Part shown: one piece after another, positions 43,201-53,097 of the stretch | Layout: every line of letters begins with the position of its first letter | Numbering within the stretch: position 1 is the first letter of the stretch | Assembly (NCBI RefSeq): GCF_018143015.1 | Contig: NC_054744.1 | Location: 310,001-374,000, forward strand | Length of the DNA: 64,000 nt | Source of the DNA: Lytechinus variegatus | Taxonomy: Eukaryota; Echinodermata; Echinoidea; Temnopleuroida; Toxopneustidae | Direction of reading: 5' to 3' | Program-made: the position numbers and the translations under genes | The notes under the pieces: generated by a model | The model's input: the letters and a program-made list of their open reading frames with translations, nothing else | Databases searched by the model: none | Told to the model about the DNA's origin: nothing

Positions 43201-43417
43201 CATTACTCATCATTTTGTGGACAGGGGTTCAAAATAGTTAGGTTTTCAAGATGGCATCTGGCAGCCATTTTGGATTTATGCAAATTAGCAAAATTGCCCA
43301 AACGGCAACTTTTGGCAACCAAGCTGAATTTGTTCTAGGACCCCATAGGAACACGAATCAAGAAAAAAACTTCATCGGAAAGAACATTTCTAGGTTCGGA
43401 AAATGTCAAATCGACTA
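40216..43417. mobile_element. Foldback element with ~0.7 kb arms
   Basis: TAGTCGATTTGACA at 40216 mirrors TGTCAAATCGACTA ending at 43417, and arms 40216-40940 and 42704-43417 are inverse copies (AACCTAGAAATGTTCTTTCC, TTGCCAAAAGTTGCCGTTTG, GTCTGAGGCTTATACGTGTT). Each arm is itself ~150 bp repeat units with AATCCAAGATGGCCGCCA at 40376, 40524, 40674, 40828 and a diverged one near 41043. A structure of long inverted repeats made of tandem units is that of FB/TU-type foldback transposons. The loop contains an RTE-type LINE relic (41470-42430). No transposase. Target duplication not resolved. Confidence 0.85.
41470..42430 (+). pseudogene. RTE-type LINE RT relic in the foldback loop
   Basis: Pieces in shifting frames: RAIDLVSRSALFSLLKKIGS (41485 on), LETYADQEKCLNTFHVSCLG and VKWQDKVKNTEALQ (41910-42020), SLFSLLSQRHLRWLGHVCPM (42050-42105), then SHLRFKDTCKYDIKLAGIDT NTYEGV and a basic C-terminus to 42430. 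This is the order of the RT palm to C-terminus of RTE-type non-LTR elements. Stops and indels are frequent and the central palm (catalytic YxDD) is missing. Confidence 0.8.
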
Positions 43418-43866
43418 AAAGCAATGATGGCCTCTACTGCACAGTATGAAGGTACAATCACAAAAAAGGTGCAAAAACTTTGCAAGGTTCATCTATCAAT
43501 AATACAGACCTAAATGCTCCAAAATTTGACTAGTAGTATCTCAGATGTAGGTATAGTAAGATATCACAAAAACAAATACATCTTAAACATATAAACAAGA
43601 CAAATATACAAACACAATCAGAGAGATGTGCAGTGGGCGGGCAGCCACCAGCGCGCGCAACCAAAAAAAAAAAAAATAAAAAAAAAAAATAAATAAATTT
43701 TGTTTTGATAACATGTAAGGCAAGTTTTGGTACTTCATCCTTCTCATTTGCCCCTTTTATTTTATTTTTTGTTATTCCTTTTTTTCTTACAAATTAGAAT
43801 TTTATTTCATTTTTGCGGTGGTCAAATATTTAATAAGTTTATCATCTCTTTCTGATGATCATCTAG
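43418..43866. other. Intronic or intergenic DNA, no gene
   Basis: AT-rich; an A run at 43663-43700. Immediately before 43867 lies TCTCTTTCTGATGATCATCTAG, a usable splice acceptor. Confidence 0.45.
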
Positions 43867-44039
43867 CATTGATCCAGACACGGAGATGATAGTGGAATGG
43901 GCAATGGATGGTTCTTCAAACACCGTTAGGGCAGGAGACGTGGACTGGCATGGCCCATTGCAAGAGGGAACTATGATTACCATGGACTGGTATGGAGTGC
44001 CTTGGTATGCCAGCGTCAAAGTCATAGAGTTTCTCGCAG
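43867..44039 (+). CDS. Candidate host-gene exon, small barrel-like domain
   Basis: Acceptor ATCATCTAG before, donor GCAG|GTAAAG after. The frame reads IDPDTEMIVEWAMDGSSNTV RAGDVDWHGP, then LQEGTMITMDWYGVPWYASV KVIEFLAG. The alternation EW.DG..N.V...D.......EG....W.G..WYA.V resembles small Tudor/SH3-like barrels found at the start of some invertebrate BEN-domain proteins; this resemblance is by eye. Codon content is unlike the transposons around it. It ends with one base (phase 1), which fits the exon at 45958. If the exon start is 43878 (GATCCAG acceptor) it also fits 36538-36606. Confidence 0.5.
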
Positions 44040-45957
44040 GTAAAGACTCTGATGAAGATGACGATCTCCCCTATCACTACTTGTGAAAAACTCAGGTGAG
44101 CCCTTTCACGTTCTATATTATTGATTTACTCGAGTTGTTTTTAGTGATAATAATAATAATTATAATAATAATATGAATATTTGCAAAGAGCTGGTACCCT
44201 CCTTATGTAGAAGCTCCGGGGGAGATACTCATGGCACAGGGATAGTTGTCTGTTTATGTATTTCTTCATTTACTTATTAAAGTTATTCATTTGGGGGATG
44301 TGCTGTGTAACAAATAAATGCAAAAAGAAGCTGCTGAAAACTGCTTATCTAAAAAAAGAGCCAATGGAGTAAATTAGAGAGTCAAAAGGGGCCTAAGCTT
44401 TCGATCCTAGCAGAATCTTCGTCGGAGGCAAAATGACAAACATATAAAGTGGAACAACCATGATATAGACCACAAACATCCAACAGCAACACTAGAAACA
44501 AGGAGACAAAAGGGGCATAGTGAGAAGAGATGACCAATCAGGTTAATGAAGGGGAAGAAAGAAAAGTAGTAGGTAGACACAAAGGGAAGTAGGTGTGAGT
44601 AAGGCCAAAGAAAGACCTCAAGCCAAGAGGGATTAAGATATGGAGCAGGCAACATCAAACAGGATCTGGAACAAAACAGTGATAAAGGGTATGAGGAAGA
44701 GATGAATAACAAGAGAATTAGTGAGAGGTGGGTCAAACAGGTCCAAAGAAAGGCATAAAAACTGGTGCAAAAGAGTGGGGGGAAAGAATGGGAAACAACT
44801 GAACATGTGCAAAAGACATAAGTATGTATGAAAGAGCAAAAAACAAACTAAGAGAAGAAAGTGAGTGTAAAAATAAATCTGTAAGTATAAAAGTATGTAA
44901 ATATATCCAGAAAGGAATCTATGTGAATAAATATATAAAGTATATACAAATGGTAGACAAAACTGATATAGTGATCCGCTGGGTGTGGGGGAAAAACAGC
45001 AGACTATATAGTAGAAAAAAACCCCAAAAAAACACCTGTATATATGGAAGGGAAGCAAAATGCCTAAAGGGTAAAAGCAAATAAAGAAGCTGATGCTGTA
45101 TGAGAGAGGGGGTGTATTAAGTAAACATGAAAAAGGCAAAATAAATAAGTGGTAAATCTAAGAGGTGGGTGGAGAGAAAAAAAAAATATATGATGATTAT
45201 TATATTGCCTGAATAAGGGAGAAAAAATTGGAGCTGAGCTTGTATGAGATATGGGAGGAAAGTAGAGGAAGAAACTATAAAGTGACTAATCTAAAAAAGC
45301 TGAGGGAAAATAAGTGTACACAAATGGAAAGTGGAAAAGAAGGAGTAATCAGTCGTTCCCCTCTTGGATGTTCAGGCCATGAGGTTGGATGGTGCGAAGT
45401 CGTCTCATCCAGACAAATAAATGACCAGGATTTCCTTGAGCTTCCATTTCAAAATTAGAATAATTTTTATCTTTAAAAAGTCATTCATAAGTCCTTGAGT
45501 GCATGCTTAAATTAATTCTTTACTCTTTCTACCCATGCCATAGATGGCATTAATAGAGAAAGGGAAGAGTATTTGAAATTCAAGGCAGTTTCTATGATGA
45601 CTTTGTCATGATGAACTTGTAATGAAAATTTGCATGGATTTGTTTGTTGTTTTTTTGCTTACTAAATCGTTTATGTAAAATTCGTGAACATGTTTGCCTC
45701 ATGCACAAAACTTGAACAAAAAAATAAAAAGAGAAGAAAAACTGAAATGCTTGAAAAGTATAATTGCAATAATTGACTCTATATTGTCAGGGTTGAAATT
45801 TGGAGTTCAAACAACAGCTGAAATTGAAAACAGATATAACCTACTTATGGAGGTTGAAATGCTTGAATATCTGCATTTTGACAGCAATATACATTTGTTT
45901 TCTTATTTATAACTTTAACACAAAAATATTATTTTTTCTCTCTCTGTTATGTCCTAG
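44040..45957 (+). other. Putative intron with repeat insertions
   Basis: Contains AAT-rich text (44150-44172), a purine-rich unit-poor block 44340-45330 with a hammerhead-like motif on the minus strand (44397-44425), and otherwise AT-rich DNA. Long antisense frames at 44407-45139 are low-complexity Phe/Leu/Ser shadows of the purine strand. The end, TTTTTTCTCTCTCTGTTATG TCCTAG, is a strong polypyrimidine acceptor. Confidence 0.45.
44397..44425 (-). ncRNA. Hammerhead-like motif, degenerate
   Basis: On the minus strand: CCGACGA, then GATTCT-GCT-AGGATC (a 6 bp stem with one G-T pair), then GAAAGC. The core differs from CTGATGA at two positions. Similar motifs end Penelope-like elements. Activity unlikely. 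Confidence 0.35.
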
Positions 45958-46048
45958 GAGGCAACAAGAGTGATGTTAAAGACAAACTGCCAATCATCAG
46001 CGGAGCACCTGATACTCCTGCAATATGTACCAACTTTTTCTGTGACAA
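45958..46048 (+). CDS. Candidate host-gene exon
   Basis: Acceptor CTGTTATGTCCTAG, donor AA|GTAAGT (perfect). Joined to 44039 the frame continues GGNKSDVKDKLPIISGAPDT PAICTNFFCDK with no stop; the other two frames have stops or poor content. It ends with two bases. No domain recognised. The matching phase and strong splice sites are the evidence; the next exon is not found in the window. Confidence 0.5.
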
Positions 46049-46225
46049 GTAAGTTTGGGCTGCATGCCATAGGTGTTTATGTTTTCTGTGCTTTGATCAT
46101 TCAAGAATGAGTGATGACTGTTTGTAGGGGCGTCGATCCATTTTTCAGATTGGGGGGGGGGGGGGCAAAATCATTAACGTTCCAAAGGCGCTCGATCGTA
46201 CAAAACACCCACACACACACATATA

Positions 46226-46274
<49 letters not shown>

Positions 46275-46330
46275 TTGAGATCAGTAGTATGGAGAGGGCA
46301 GTAGCAAGGTCAATACCCGTCTTCATCAAG
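46049..46330. repeat. G-run element fragment and (TA)n
   Basis: AGGGGCGTCGATCCATTTTT followed by a G run (46128-46165) recalls the CAGTGGCGGATCC family. A (TA)n microsatellite occupies about 46225-46275. Confidence 0.6.
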
Positions 46331-46355
46331 CTTTCGGGCACATGCCCTTCATCAG
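46331..46355 (-). ncRNA. Hammerhead-ribozyme-like motif at the Penelope 5' side
   Basis: Minus strand: CTGATGA, AGGGCATGTGCCC (hairpin GGGC-ATGT-GCCC), GAAAGC. The conserved CTGATGA and GAAA cores are intact. Upstream TTTAGATC could pair with GATCTCAAA about 70 bases downstream as stem I, but the cleavage-site triplet is not evident. Hammerheads are established in Penelope-like elements; here the motif is on the strand opposite to the element's coding strand. Confidence 0.5.
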
Positions 46356-48163
46356 GATCTAAACCAATATATAAAATACAAAATATAGGCCTACTAATAA
46401 CAATGGTAGATACAATGCAATGTAATATATTACGGAGATAAGTAACTATAGTCCATAAATAATAATCAATTATACATGCAAGGTAAATGGTAAGTCAATA
46501 TGGTAAGTCAGTATATAATATATAGTTACCGTAGGGTCCGTTAGTATAGTGTATTGTTGACAGTAAAGTTAAAATTGATTGATCACATTTATATTCATCC
46601 TTCTTCTTGGTGTGCATCCTGTGAGTCCTCTCACCCGGATCCGTGGCGGCATGGCTGGCAGAGATACCTCAACCATCAAGATCGGTCAGGGAACCAATAT
46701 CATCAATGGTAACATCAATCACAATGGAATTTAACGACGAAGATACCTCCATATTATCACATACTATTCACAGGAAAGCTGCGTCCCTCTTTCGTCTTCG
46801 AGGACACTTAAAATTACCTTTCAATATACAAAGACAAAGGTATTGTTCCGAAAGGACTTTTACTGGACAAAACGCAATCCTTCAAGTGCAGCGATGCCTT
46901 CAATCGTCAATGGACAAAAGCTCTATGGAAAGCCTCTTGTGAACTCCGGGACATGACAATCAACAACGTAACCGATCAGATCCTTGGAAAAGAAAAGGAA
47001 ATCGCTCATTTGAAAAGCCAACTTTTTTATAATACTTCCCCACATCACTATCACGGTCTAATGAACTCCATCAAAGACAAGATCGAGAGAAAGTTCAAAG
47101 ATCTTAACACTTACAAGGAACGGAAACTCAAGCGAGATAAAAATTGGTAAAGACATCAAGAACTTAACTGGAAGCTATGAAGTTGGACAAAAGACTACTA
47201 ATCACACTACGAAACAAAAGGTCAACAGATCGAAGATACAACAGAAAGAAATACAAAACACGGAGAAGACAATTAACACATACATGTAAACAATACAGCC
47301 TCCAGCCTTACGTCATCTTCAAAAGAAGACCAGAGTCAACCCTCAACGGTAATAAACTTGTCAGACCACAACCTGTCAGATGCTAAAATCTCCCTTCTCT
47401 CAAAAGGCCTCTCCTTTTGCCCAACACCATCACAGATCGACCACTTTCAACTACAAGCAGACCTCAACGAACTAAAAAGAAAGATGTACCTGCAAGTCTA
47501 CTATTCATCCAAACAATCACAGGCAGATCAACTCAACAACCAAACAACACATCCCACGAAAGACTCCAATAACACACAAGACCCCCATTCACAAATGATA
47601 CCTACACAAGCCACGGACGCTCCATGCGATAGTCAACAGACATTGTCCACCAGGCAGAAATAAATGGATTCCTAATATCAACAATCCTCGCCTTCTAGAC
47701 CTCCATCTCCGACCACTAGTAACAAGACTACCCTCCTACCTCCAAGACACGACAGACTTCCTAAACCACATAGACAACCTCAACAAATCTCACGCCCCTC
47801 TCCCAGACCGCACCATAATAGTAACAGCTGACGTCAAGTCACTTTACACCAACATCCCACACAATGAAGGAATACAAGCATGCAAAAACGCCCTGAATTC
47901 GAGACAACACCTACACCCACCTACAGACCAACTCATTCGCCTTCTTGAACTTGTCCTCACACTCAACAACTTCAAATTTCAAGAACAACACTACATCCAA
48001 ATCCAGGGCACTGCAATGGGCACACCACTCGCTCCATCCTATGCCAACATCTTCGTGGGCGAACTTGAGAAGGATATACTAACCAACTCAAGACATGCTA
48101 TCATTGCAGGTTCCTGGAAACGATACATCGACGATATACAGTTCATGTGGTCTGGCTCTCCTA

Positions 48164-48930
48164 TACCCCTTTCATAAACCCAATTAAAATGAATTATACC
48201 CTTTTCATAAACCTATCCTCCAATTAGCCGCCTAAGAGTAATGCGGATAATTCAATAGAAATTGCGTTCATAAACTCCGAAAATAAGCCGCATTATTTTT
48301 ACGAGCGCCCGTCCTGAAATAGGCGGATAATCGCCATGACAACTGGACACGCCCCCTCCGATGCGGTTGTGTTGGAAAAGGGTGACCTTGTGACCGCACC
48401 ATGGCAATTATCCGCATTATTTGGAAATGCGTTCATAAACTCAAAATCTTGTCCCGATGCTGCTATTATGCGGATAATAGCAGCATCAGAGTAATGCGGA
48501 TAACTCTTGTCCTCCTCCAATTTTACGACCAAATTATGCTATTAGCCGCCTAATTCATAGTAATTGGGTTTATGAAAGGGGTATTAGGCGGCTAATAGCA
48601 GCATAATTTGGTCGTAAAATTGGAGGACAAGAGTTATCCGCATTACTCTGATGCTGCTATTATCCGCATAATAGCGGCATCGGGATAAGATTTTGAGTTT
48701 ATGAACGCATTTCCAAATAATGCGGATAATTGCCATGGTGCGGTCACAAGGTCACCCTTTTCCAACACAACCGCATCGGAGGGGGCGTGTCCAGTTGTCA
48801 TGGCGATTATCCGCCTTTTTCAGGACGGGCGCTCGTAAAAATAATGCGGCTTATTTTCGGAATTTATGAACGCAATTTTTATTGAATTATCCGCATTACT
48901 CTTAGGCGGCTAATTGGAGGATAGGTTTAT
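48164..48930. mobile_element. Harbinger-like MITE (outer copy), host to a second copy
   Basis: Starts TACCCCTTTCATAAACCCAA next to CTA and, after an insertion at 48197-48583, continues TTAGGCGGCTAATAGC to ...GGAGGATAGGTTTAT, where the expected last ~12 bases are missing and Penelope sequence resumes. The outer copy is in reverse orientation to the inner one, which makes the whole look like one big palindrome. Confidence 0.75.
48197..48583. mobile_element. Harbinger-like MITE (inner copy), TTA target duplication
   Basis: 387 bp with ends TACCCTTTTCATAAACC and the inverse of TACCCCTTTCATAAACC. It is flanked by TTA at 48194-48196 and 48584-48586; removing it and one TTA restores GAATTAGGCGGC of the outer copy. 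3 bp TTA duplications are typical of PIF/Harbinger. No transposase. Confidence 0.8.
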
Positions 48931-49689
48931 AGACTTCTTGCGAAATTCCAGGACACCATCAACACTAGACATTCCACTATAAAATACACATTCGAATCCT
49001 CAAATTCAGAGGTCTGCTTTCTCGACTTACTCCAACTAAAAAATGGCACACTTCATACAGAACTATACAACAAGCCGACAGATACACACAGTTATCTTCT
49101 ACCAACTTCTTGTCACCCGAAACACACCTTCCGCAGTATACCATTCAGTCAAGCAACCTGCGTGAGACGAATTTGCTCTGGTGATGACAGCACAAAGTAC
49201 CATCTGACCAAACTAGAGACACACCTCACACGCTGTCAGTACGACACCAGTTTGGTAACGGATCAGATCCAAAAAGCCTCCATCATACCTCGAGAACAAC
49301 TCCTCATCAAAAATAAGAAACAATCTTCTACGAATATCCACTTCTCTGTAACATACACTCCAGGCACATCAACAATACCCTCCATCATCCATAAACATTA
49401 TCCACTCATCGAACAGAGTGACACACTGCAAACCATCTTTCACAGAGCCCCGATGACATCCTTCCGTCGAAATAGATCACTACGCGACTTACTAGTAAAC
49501 GCTAAATCACCACACATGGAAACAGAAAACCACAACAGAAACAATCAAACACATAATCATAACACCAATGACACGACATGCACCTCTATTACAGACATGT
49601 CAACACAAGAGCTAGGGTTCTACAAATGCAAAGCAAAAAATGTTCACTCCACCATCACATCAAAGAAACAACGACATTCACAAGTTCAG

Positions 49690-49889
49690 TCACTGGACAA
49701 AAATTCAACATACGTGATCACATAAACTGCAAATCCTCATGGGTCATCTACCTCTTAACATGCACTAAATGCAACATGCAATACGCCGGAAAGACTGAAA
49801 CAACACTATACACGCGACTAAATAACACTAGATCAGAAGTAACCAATTACAACAAAAACAAACCTAACAGCAAAACCCTCCCATTCACC
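49690..49889 (+). pseudogene. Penelope GIY-YIG endonuclease, interrupted
   Basis: Frame 0 relative to the RT's frame 1: FNIRDHINCKSSWVIYLLTC, TKCNMQYAGKTETTLYTRLN, NTRSEV, PNSKTLPFT. VIYLLTC..C..QYAGKTE..L..R.N.....V is the GIY-YIG core of Penelope-like proteins (with IY-L and YAGKT). A single frameshift separates it from the RT. It is cut at 49890 by the next transposon. Confidence 0.85.
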
Positions 49890-50039
49890 CAGGGTGACCA
49901 GATTTCACAAAATGAAATACGGGACAATCGACAAAGCACGCTACATGAGCGGATGGTCTTAACAAAAGTAGATCAACAAAGAAGGCTAAATGTTAGACTT
50001 GCGAAAAATATAAAGATTTGGAAGGGAGTGTGAACGAAA

Positions 50040-50673
50040 GAATGAAAGAGAGAAAGAATAGGCGAAAGAAAAGAGATGAATTCAGAAGAAAAAAATTAAA
50101 GGGGAAGATGAAAAAAATATAAAGAATTGGAAGAGATGAAAGAATGAAAGAAAAGAAAAAATAAACGAAAAAAAAAAGAAGAATTGAGAAGAAAAAAAAT
50201 AAAGGGGAAAATGAAGGGGAAAAAAGAAAAAAGGAAAGAAAGTTAGAATAAGAGATGGATGAAAAAAATATTTAAAAAAGATAGAAAAAAGGTTTCCGTC
50301 ATTCTTTGAAAATCAATATAGGAAGAAAAAAGAGATGAAGGAAAAATTAATAAATGTGTGAAAGAAAAAAATAAAGGTGAGAAAGGAAAAAGGAAGATAA
50401 AAGGAGGAAAGAAAGAACGAAGAAAAACACGAAAGGGGGGAAGGAAGGGAGAGAAATAATAAGGGAAGTAATTAGAAGAAAAGATAAAAGAATGAAAAAG
50501 ATGAAAGAGAGGGAGGGCAAATGGAGGAGAGAATGAAAAAAAAGAAAATAAAGGAGAAAAAGAAGAAAATGAGAGGAAGGGAGAACACAAAGAAAAGTTT
50601 AAGGATAGAAAGAATAAAGGAAATAAAAAAAGAAAGTTAAAAAAGAAGGAAAGTAAGAGAAAGAAGAAAAAAG
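50040..50673 (+). repeat. Purine-rich (GA) tract
   Basis: Over 600 bp of almost only A and G on the plus strand (AAAGAAAG, GAAGGAAAG units, no fixed period), continuing after the SINE to about 51115. Antisense frames over it are Phe/Ser/Leu low complexity, not genes. Confidence 0.85.
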
Positions 50674-50969
50674 TGGAGCGTTGTGGCCCAGTGGATTAGT
50701 CTTCGGACTTTGAAACAGAGGGTCGTGGGTTCGAATCCCAGCCATGGCGTAATTTCCTTCAGCAAGAAATTTATCCACATTGTGCTGCACTCGACCCAGG
50801 TGAGGTAAATGGGTACCGGCAGGAAGTAATTCCTCAAAAAGCTGTGTGCACCGAGAAGGTAGCCTAGCTTAGCCGGGTAATAATAGCAGGGCCCGCTGGG
50901 AGAACAGTTTTCGGAACTGAAGTTGCTACCCTGGGTAAATATACCTTTATTATTATTATTATTATTATA
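50674..50969 (+). mobile_element. tRNA-derived SINE, copy A
   Basis: tRNA-like head with A box TGGCCCAGTGG (50684-50694) and B box GGTTCGAATCC (50728-50738), a 7-base loop CTTTGAA that would place TTG (glutamine) as anticodon, a body GCCATGGCGTAATTTCCTTC, and a tail ending in (ATT)n at 50948-50969. No acceptor stem closure like a functional tRNA. Polymerase III promoter boxes look intact. Confidence 0.88.
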
Positions 50970-51834
50970 AAAGAAAGAAAAATTAATAGAGAGAGAGAGA
51001 GATAAAGGATCAGGAAAGAAAGATAGGAAATGAAGATAAAAAAAGGGCAATCAGGAAGGATAGAAGGATGAAGAAAGAAGGATAGAAAAGAAAAGAAAGA
51101 AAGAGGACAAAAGTTCAACTTTCAAGCAAACCCAAAAAAAATCTTATCAAAGAAAAATCATAATGGTATTTGCTGGGTTTTAATGTTTCTTTAAAACTGA
51201 TCTGTTTTGAAAATGAATAAAATTTCAAAGTGAAACATTGTCAAACTTAATAATTAGATGAAACATCGCGGCATCATACACAGGCATCTCTCCCATCCCA
51301 TTAATAAATTCGCACAGATCACAAGACTCAAAACGAAAGTTGAAACAACTAGATCTATAGTTATGAAAACTCAATAAACTGGTTCCTCTGATTACATCTC
51401 CACATCAGTAATCTGATAATCCATATTATGATTATGACTATTTTCCGCCGATCTTGTGATTATTTTGGTGGAAAAACTGTTTATCATGAGAAATTGTTTG
51501 CGCCATTGAGAATCTGCTCCGGTCCTACATGCCTAGCTAGTAGCCTGTCACACACAGGCAGAAGGCCAGTTTGTTTGCAATGCATTAAATTAAGAAAATT
51601 ACCGCACAACTTCCAAAAAGTTTACAGTTCTCGATTTTATTGTAGTCTCTGCTTCGTCATAATTATTTTGGTTATTTGATGAAACTTTGTCACTTTTAAA
51701 TGTATTGACTATATTTTGTTCAATATTCTGAAATACGGGACAAATCGGCGTCCCGGGAAGGTGTGTCGGGACGCCGAGACAAAGGGGCAAAATACGGGAC
51801 GATCCCGGGAAATACGGGATGTCTGGTCACCCTG

Positions 51835-52506
51835 GTTACAACCGATAATTGGGACCTTTCGCAATCATCACGGACGCTAGTATTAGGGTCCCCTATCACA
51901 AAAGTTAACGCTTAATCATACACTTGATTGTTAAGATTGATTGTGCATTACAGTCAATAGAATCAAACGTAGAAAACTGCTCTACGATCAATGCTAAGCT
52001 TTGTGTAACATGGGGGTTACAGGCCCTACAAATCTGCTTTTCGTGTGCAAAATCCCTTTCCGCGACACCCGTACCGCATACATGCATGTATATTACGACT
52101 GATGGCTGGAGATATTCAAAATGCAGGACCTAAAATAGATTTATGACATGGATAAGAAAGTGGTTTTTCAAACAAATCGAGAACATATTCAGTGAGGAAA
52201 AACTTACTGAATGAAGGCTTAAATATAGATCATTACAGTCCATCGAATCGATATTACATTTAATGTGGATTATTGGTGGATCACTGGCAATTGATTTCAT
52301 GGATAAGATCAACCTCTCCAGCCGAACATTTCGCATGCGTTGATATGTACACATCATATGCGATACCTTTGAACTCGTTTCCTTTTGTTTCTTTTGTTTC
52401 TTTGTTTCTTTTGTTTACTCCTTATACACAAACGATATGCCTCTCGCACACGATGTGAGGGGCATTATGTTTTACATTCCCCAGAAATGGGGATTAGATT
52501 CAAATT
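51835..52506. other. Possible Penelope remnant, then no gene
   Basis: The first ~50 bp may continue the Penelope endonuclease. The remainder is AT-rich with ATTACAGTC words at 51951 and 52235 and GATCGAATCGATA near 52244; no supported gene. Confidence 0.4.
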
Positions 52507-52820
52507 CCGGGGGGACCACTTCCATTGATGAGTGGATACCAGGCACGACCATGGGGTTTCGAAAAGTACCCTAAACATGCTAAACAAGGGAAGCAATTCT
52601 TTTCCAGATTATGAAAATGCATCTCTTAACAAGTATTTGGCTTGTGAAATTTAAACCCTACAAGTATTGAATATATATCCCTTTTTCAGCATTTTAAACA
52701 TCGTTTTGACACCCTTATAACGTTACATAGGCCTATATACGTAACGTACCTGCCCACTCTGTCCCCTTTTACGGGTGGTCGCTACTGGTATCCACTAATC
52801 AATGGAAGTGGGCCCCCCGG
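52507..52820. mobile_element. MITE with ~36 bp inverted ends
   Basis: CCGGGGGGACCACTTCCATT GATGAGTGGATACCA at the left returns inverted at the right (TGGTATCCACTAATCAATGG AAGTGGGCCCCCCGG). 314 bp, non-coding. The 280 bp after it (to 53097) show no gene. Confidence 0.85.
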
Positions 52821-53097
52821 GCGGCCTCTCGAGCTCTAGGAGGAGTCAAATATGGCTTTGGAGAGTCGTCCTCAATCGGATAAATCGCTGTTACCATAGT
52901 AGCAACCAGAATTTTGCACACGAAACGCATATTGAATGTTTCCGTCGCAGATGCGAAACGAAAAAAAAATCTCGTGTCACACAATTTGCATTGCAGGACT
53001 GAGTTTTACGACCATGATGACGGGCCCAAAAAGTCCCTTCCAAAGTCAACTACCGTTGTAAATAAGCGTTCGCGTCCTCAAACGAAAGGTCGGGATT

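Larger units (their letters stand above)
47665..49725 (+). pseudogene. Penelope-like reverse transcriptase, split by a MITE
   Basis: From 47665 the frame is open to 48163: WIPNINNPRLLDLHLRPLVT R, VTADVKSLYTNIPHNEGI, QGTAMGTPLAPSYANIFVGE, WKRYIDDIQFMWSGS, with catalytic Asp pair at 48130-48135. It is then cut by the inserted MITE (48164-48930) and resumes in the same frame at 48931 (LLAKFQDTINTRHSTIKYTF, VCFLDLLQL, GTLHTELYNKPTDTHSYL, LTRCQYDTS) to a stop at 49723. Without the insert the RT would be uninterrupted. The role is copying the element RNA at nicked target DNA. Confidence 0.88.
46620..49889 (+). mobile_element. Penelope-like retroelement (coding region)
   Basis: A single-protein retroelement: N-terminal region in several frames (KIGKDIKNLTGSYEVGQKTT near 47145-47200; VVNLSDHNLSDAKISLLSKG LSFCPTP near 47350-47420, a phrase typical of the family), RT (47665-49725) and GIY-YIG endonuclease (49690 on). 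The 5' part is frameshifted, the RT is broken only by a MITE, and the endonuclease is broken by another transposon at 49890. Beyond it, PGYN and FAIITDAS near 51835-51880 may be the endonuclease continuing. Confidence 0.88.
49890..51834. mobile_element. CAGGGTGACCAG-ended element in the Penelope endonuclease
   Basis: Begins CAGGGTGACCAGATTTCACA and ends with the inverse of CAGGGTGACCAGACATCCCG. Subterminal ATACGGGAC words appear at both ends (four near the right end, in a small palindrome GGCGTCCC/GGGACGCC). The middle is a ~1 kb GA-rich strand (50040-51115) with a SINE at 50674-50969. No transposase. CAG...CTG ends suggest hAT-like mobilisation, but I could not find an 8 bp duplication. Confidence 0.65.

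Noticed and set aside
44407..45139. Long antisense frames rich in Phe, Leu, Ser
   Set aside because: They are the complement of a purine-rich strand; no domain, no start context, low complexity.
48164..48930. Single large palindromic transposon
   Set aside because: TTA duplication and restored text at 48194/48584 show two MITE copies, one inside the other.
50674..50745. Glutamine tRNA gene
   Set aside because: A and B boxes are present but the acceptor stem does not close and the sequence continues into a SINE body with an (ATT)n tail.
50243..51118. Antisense hydrophobic frames
   Set aside because: Complement of the GA-rich tract and SINE; the apparent membrane segments are composition artefacts.
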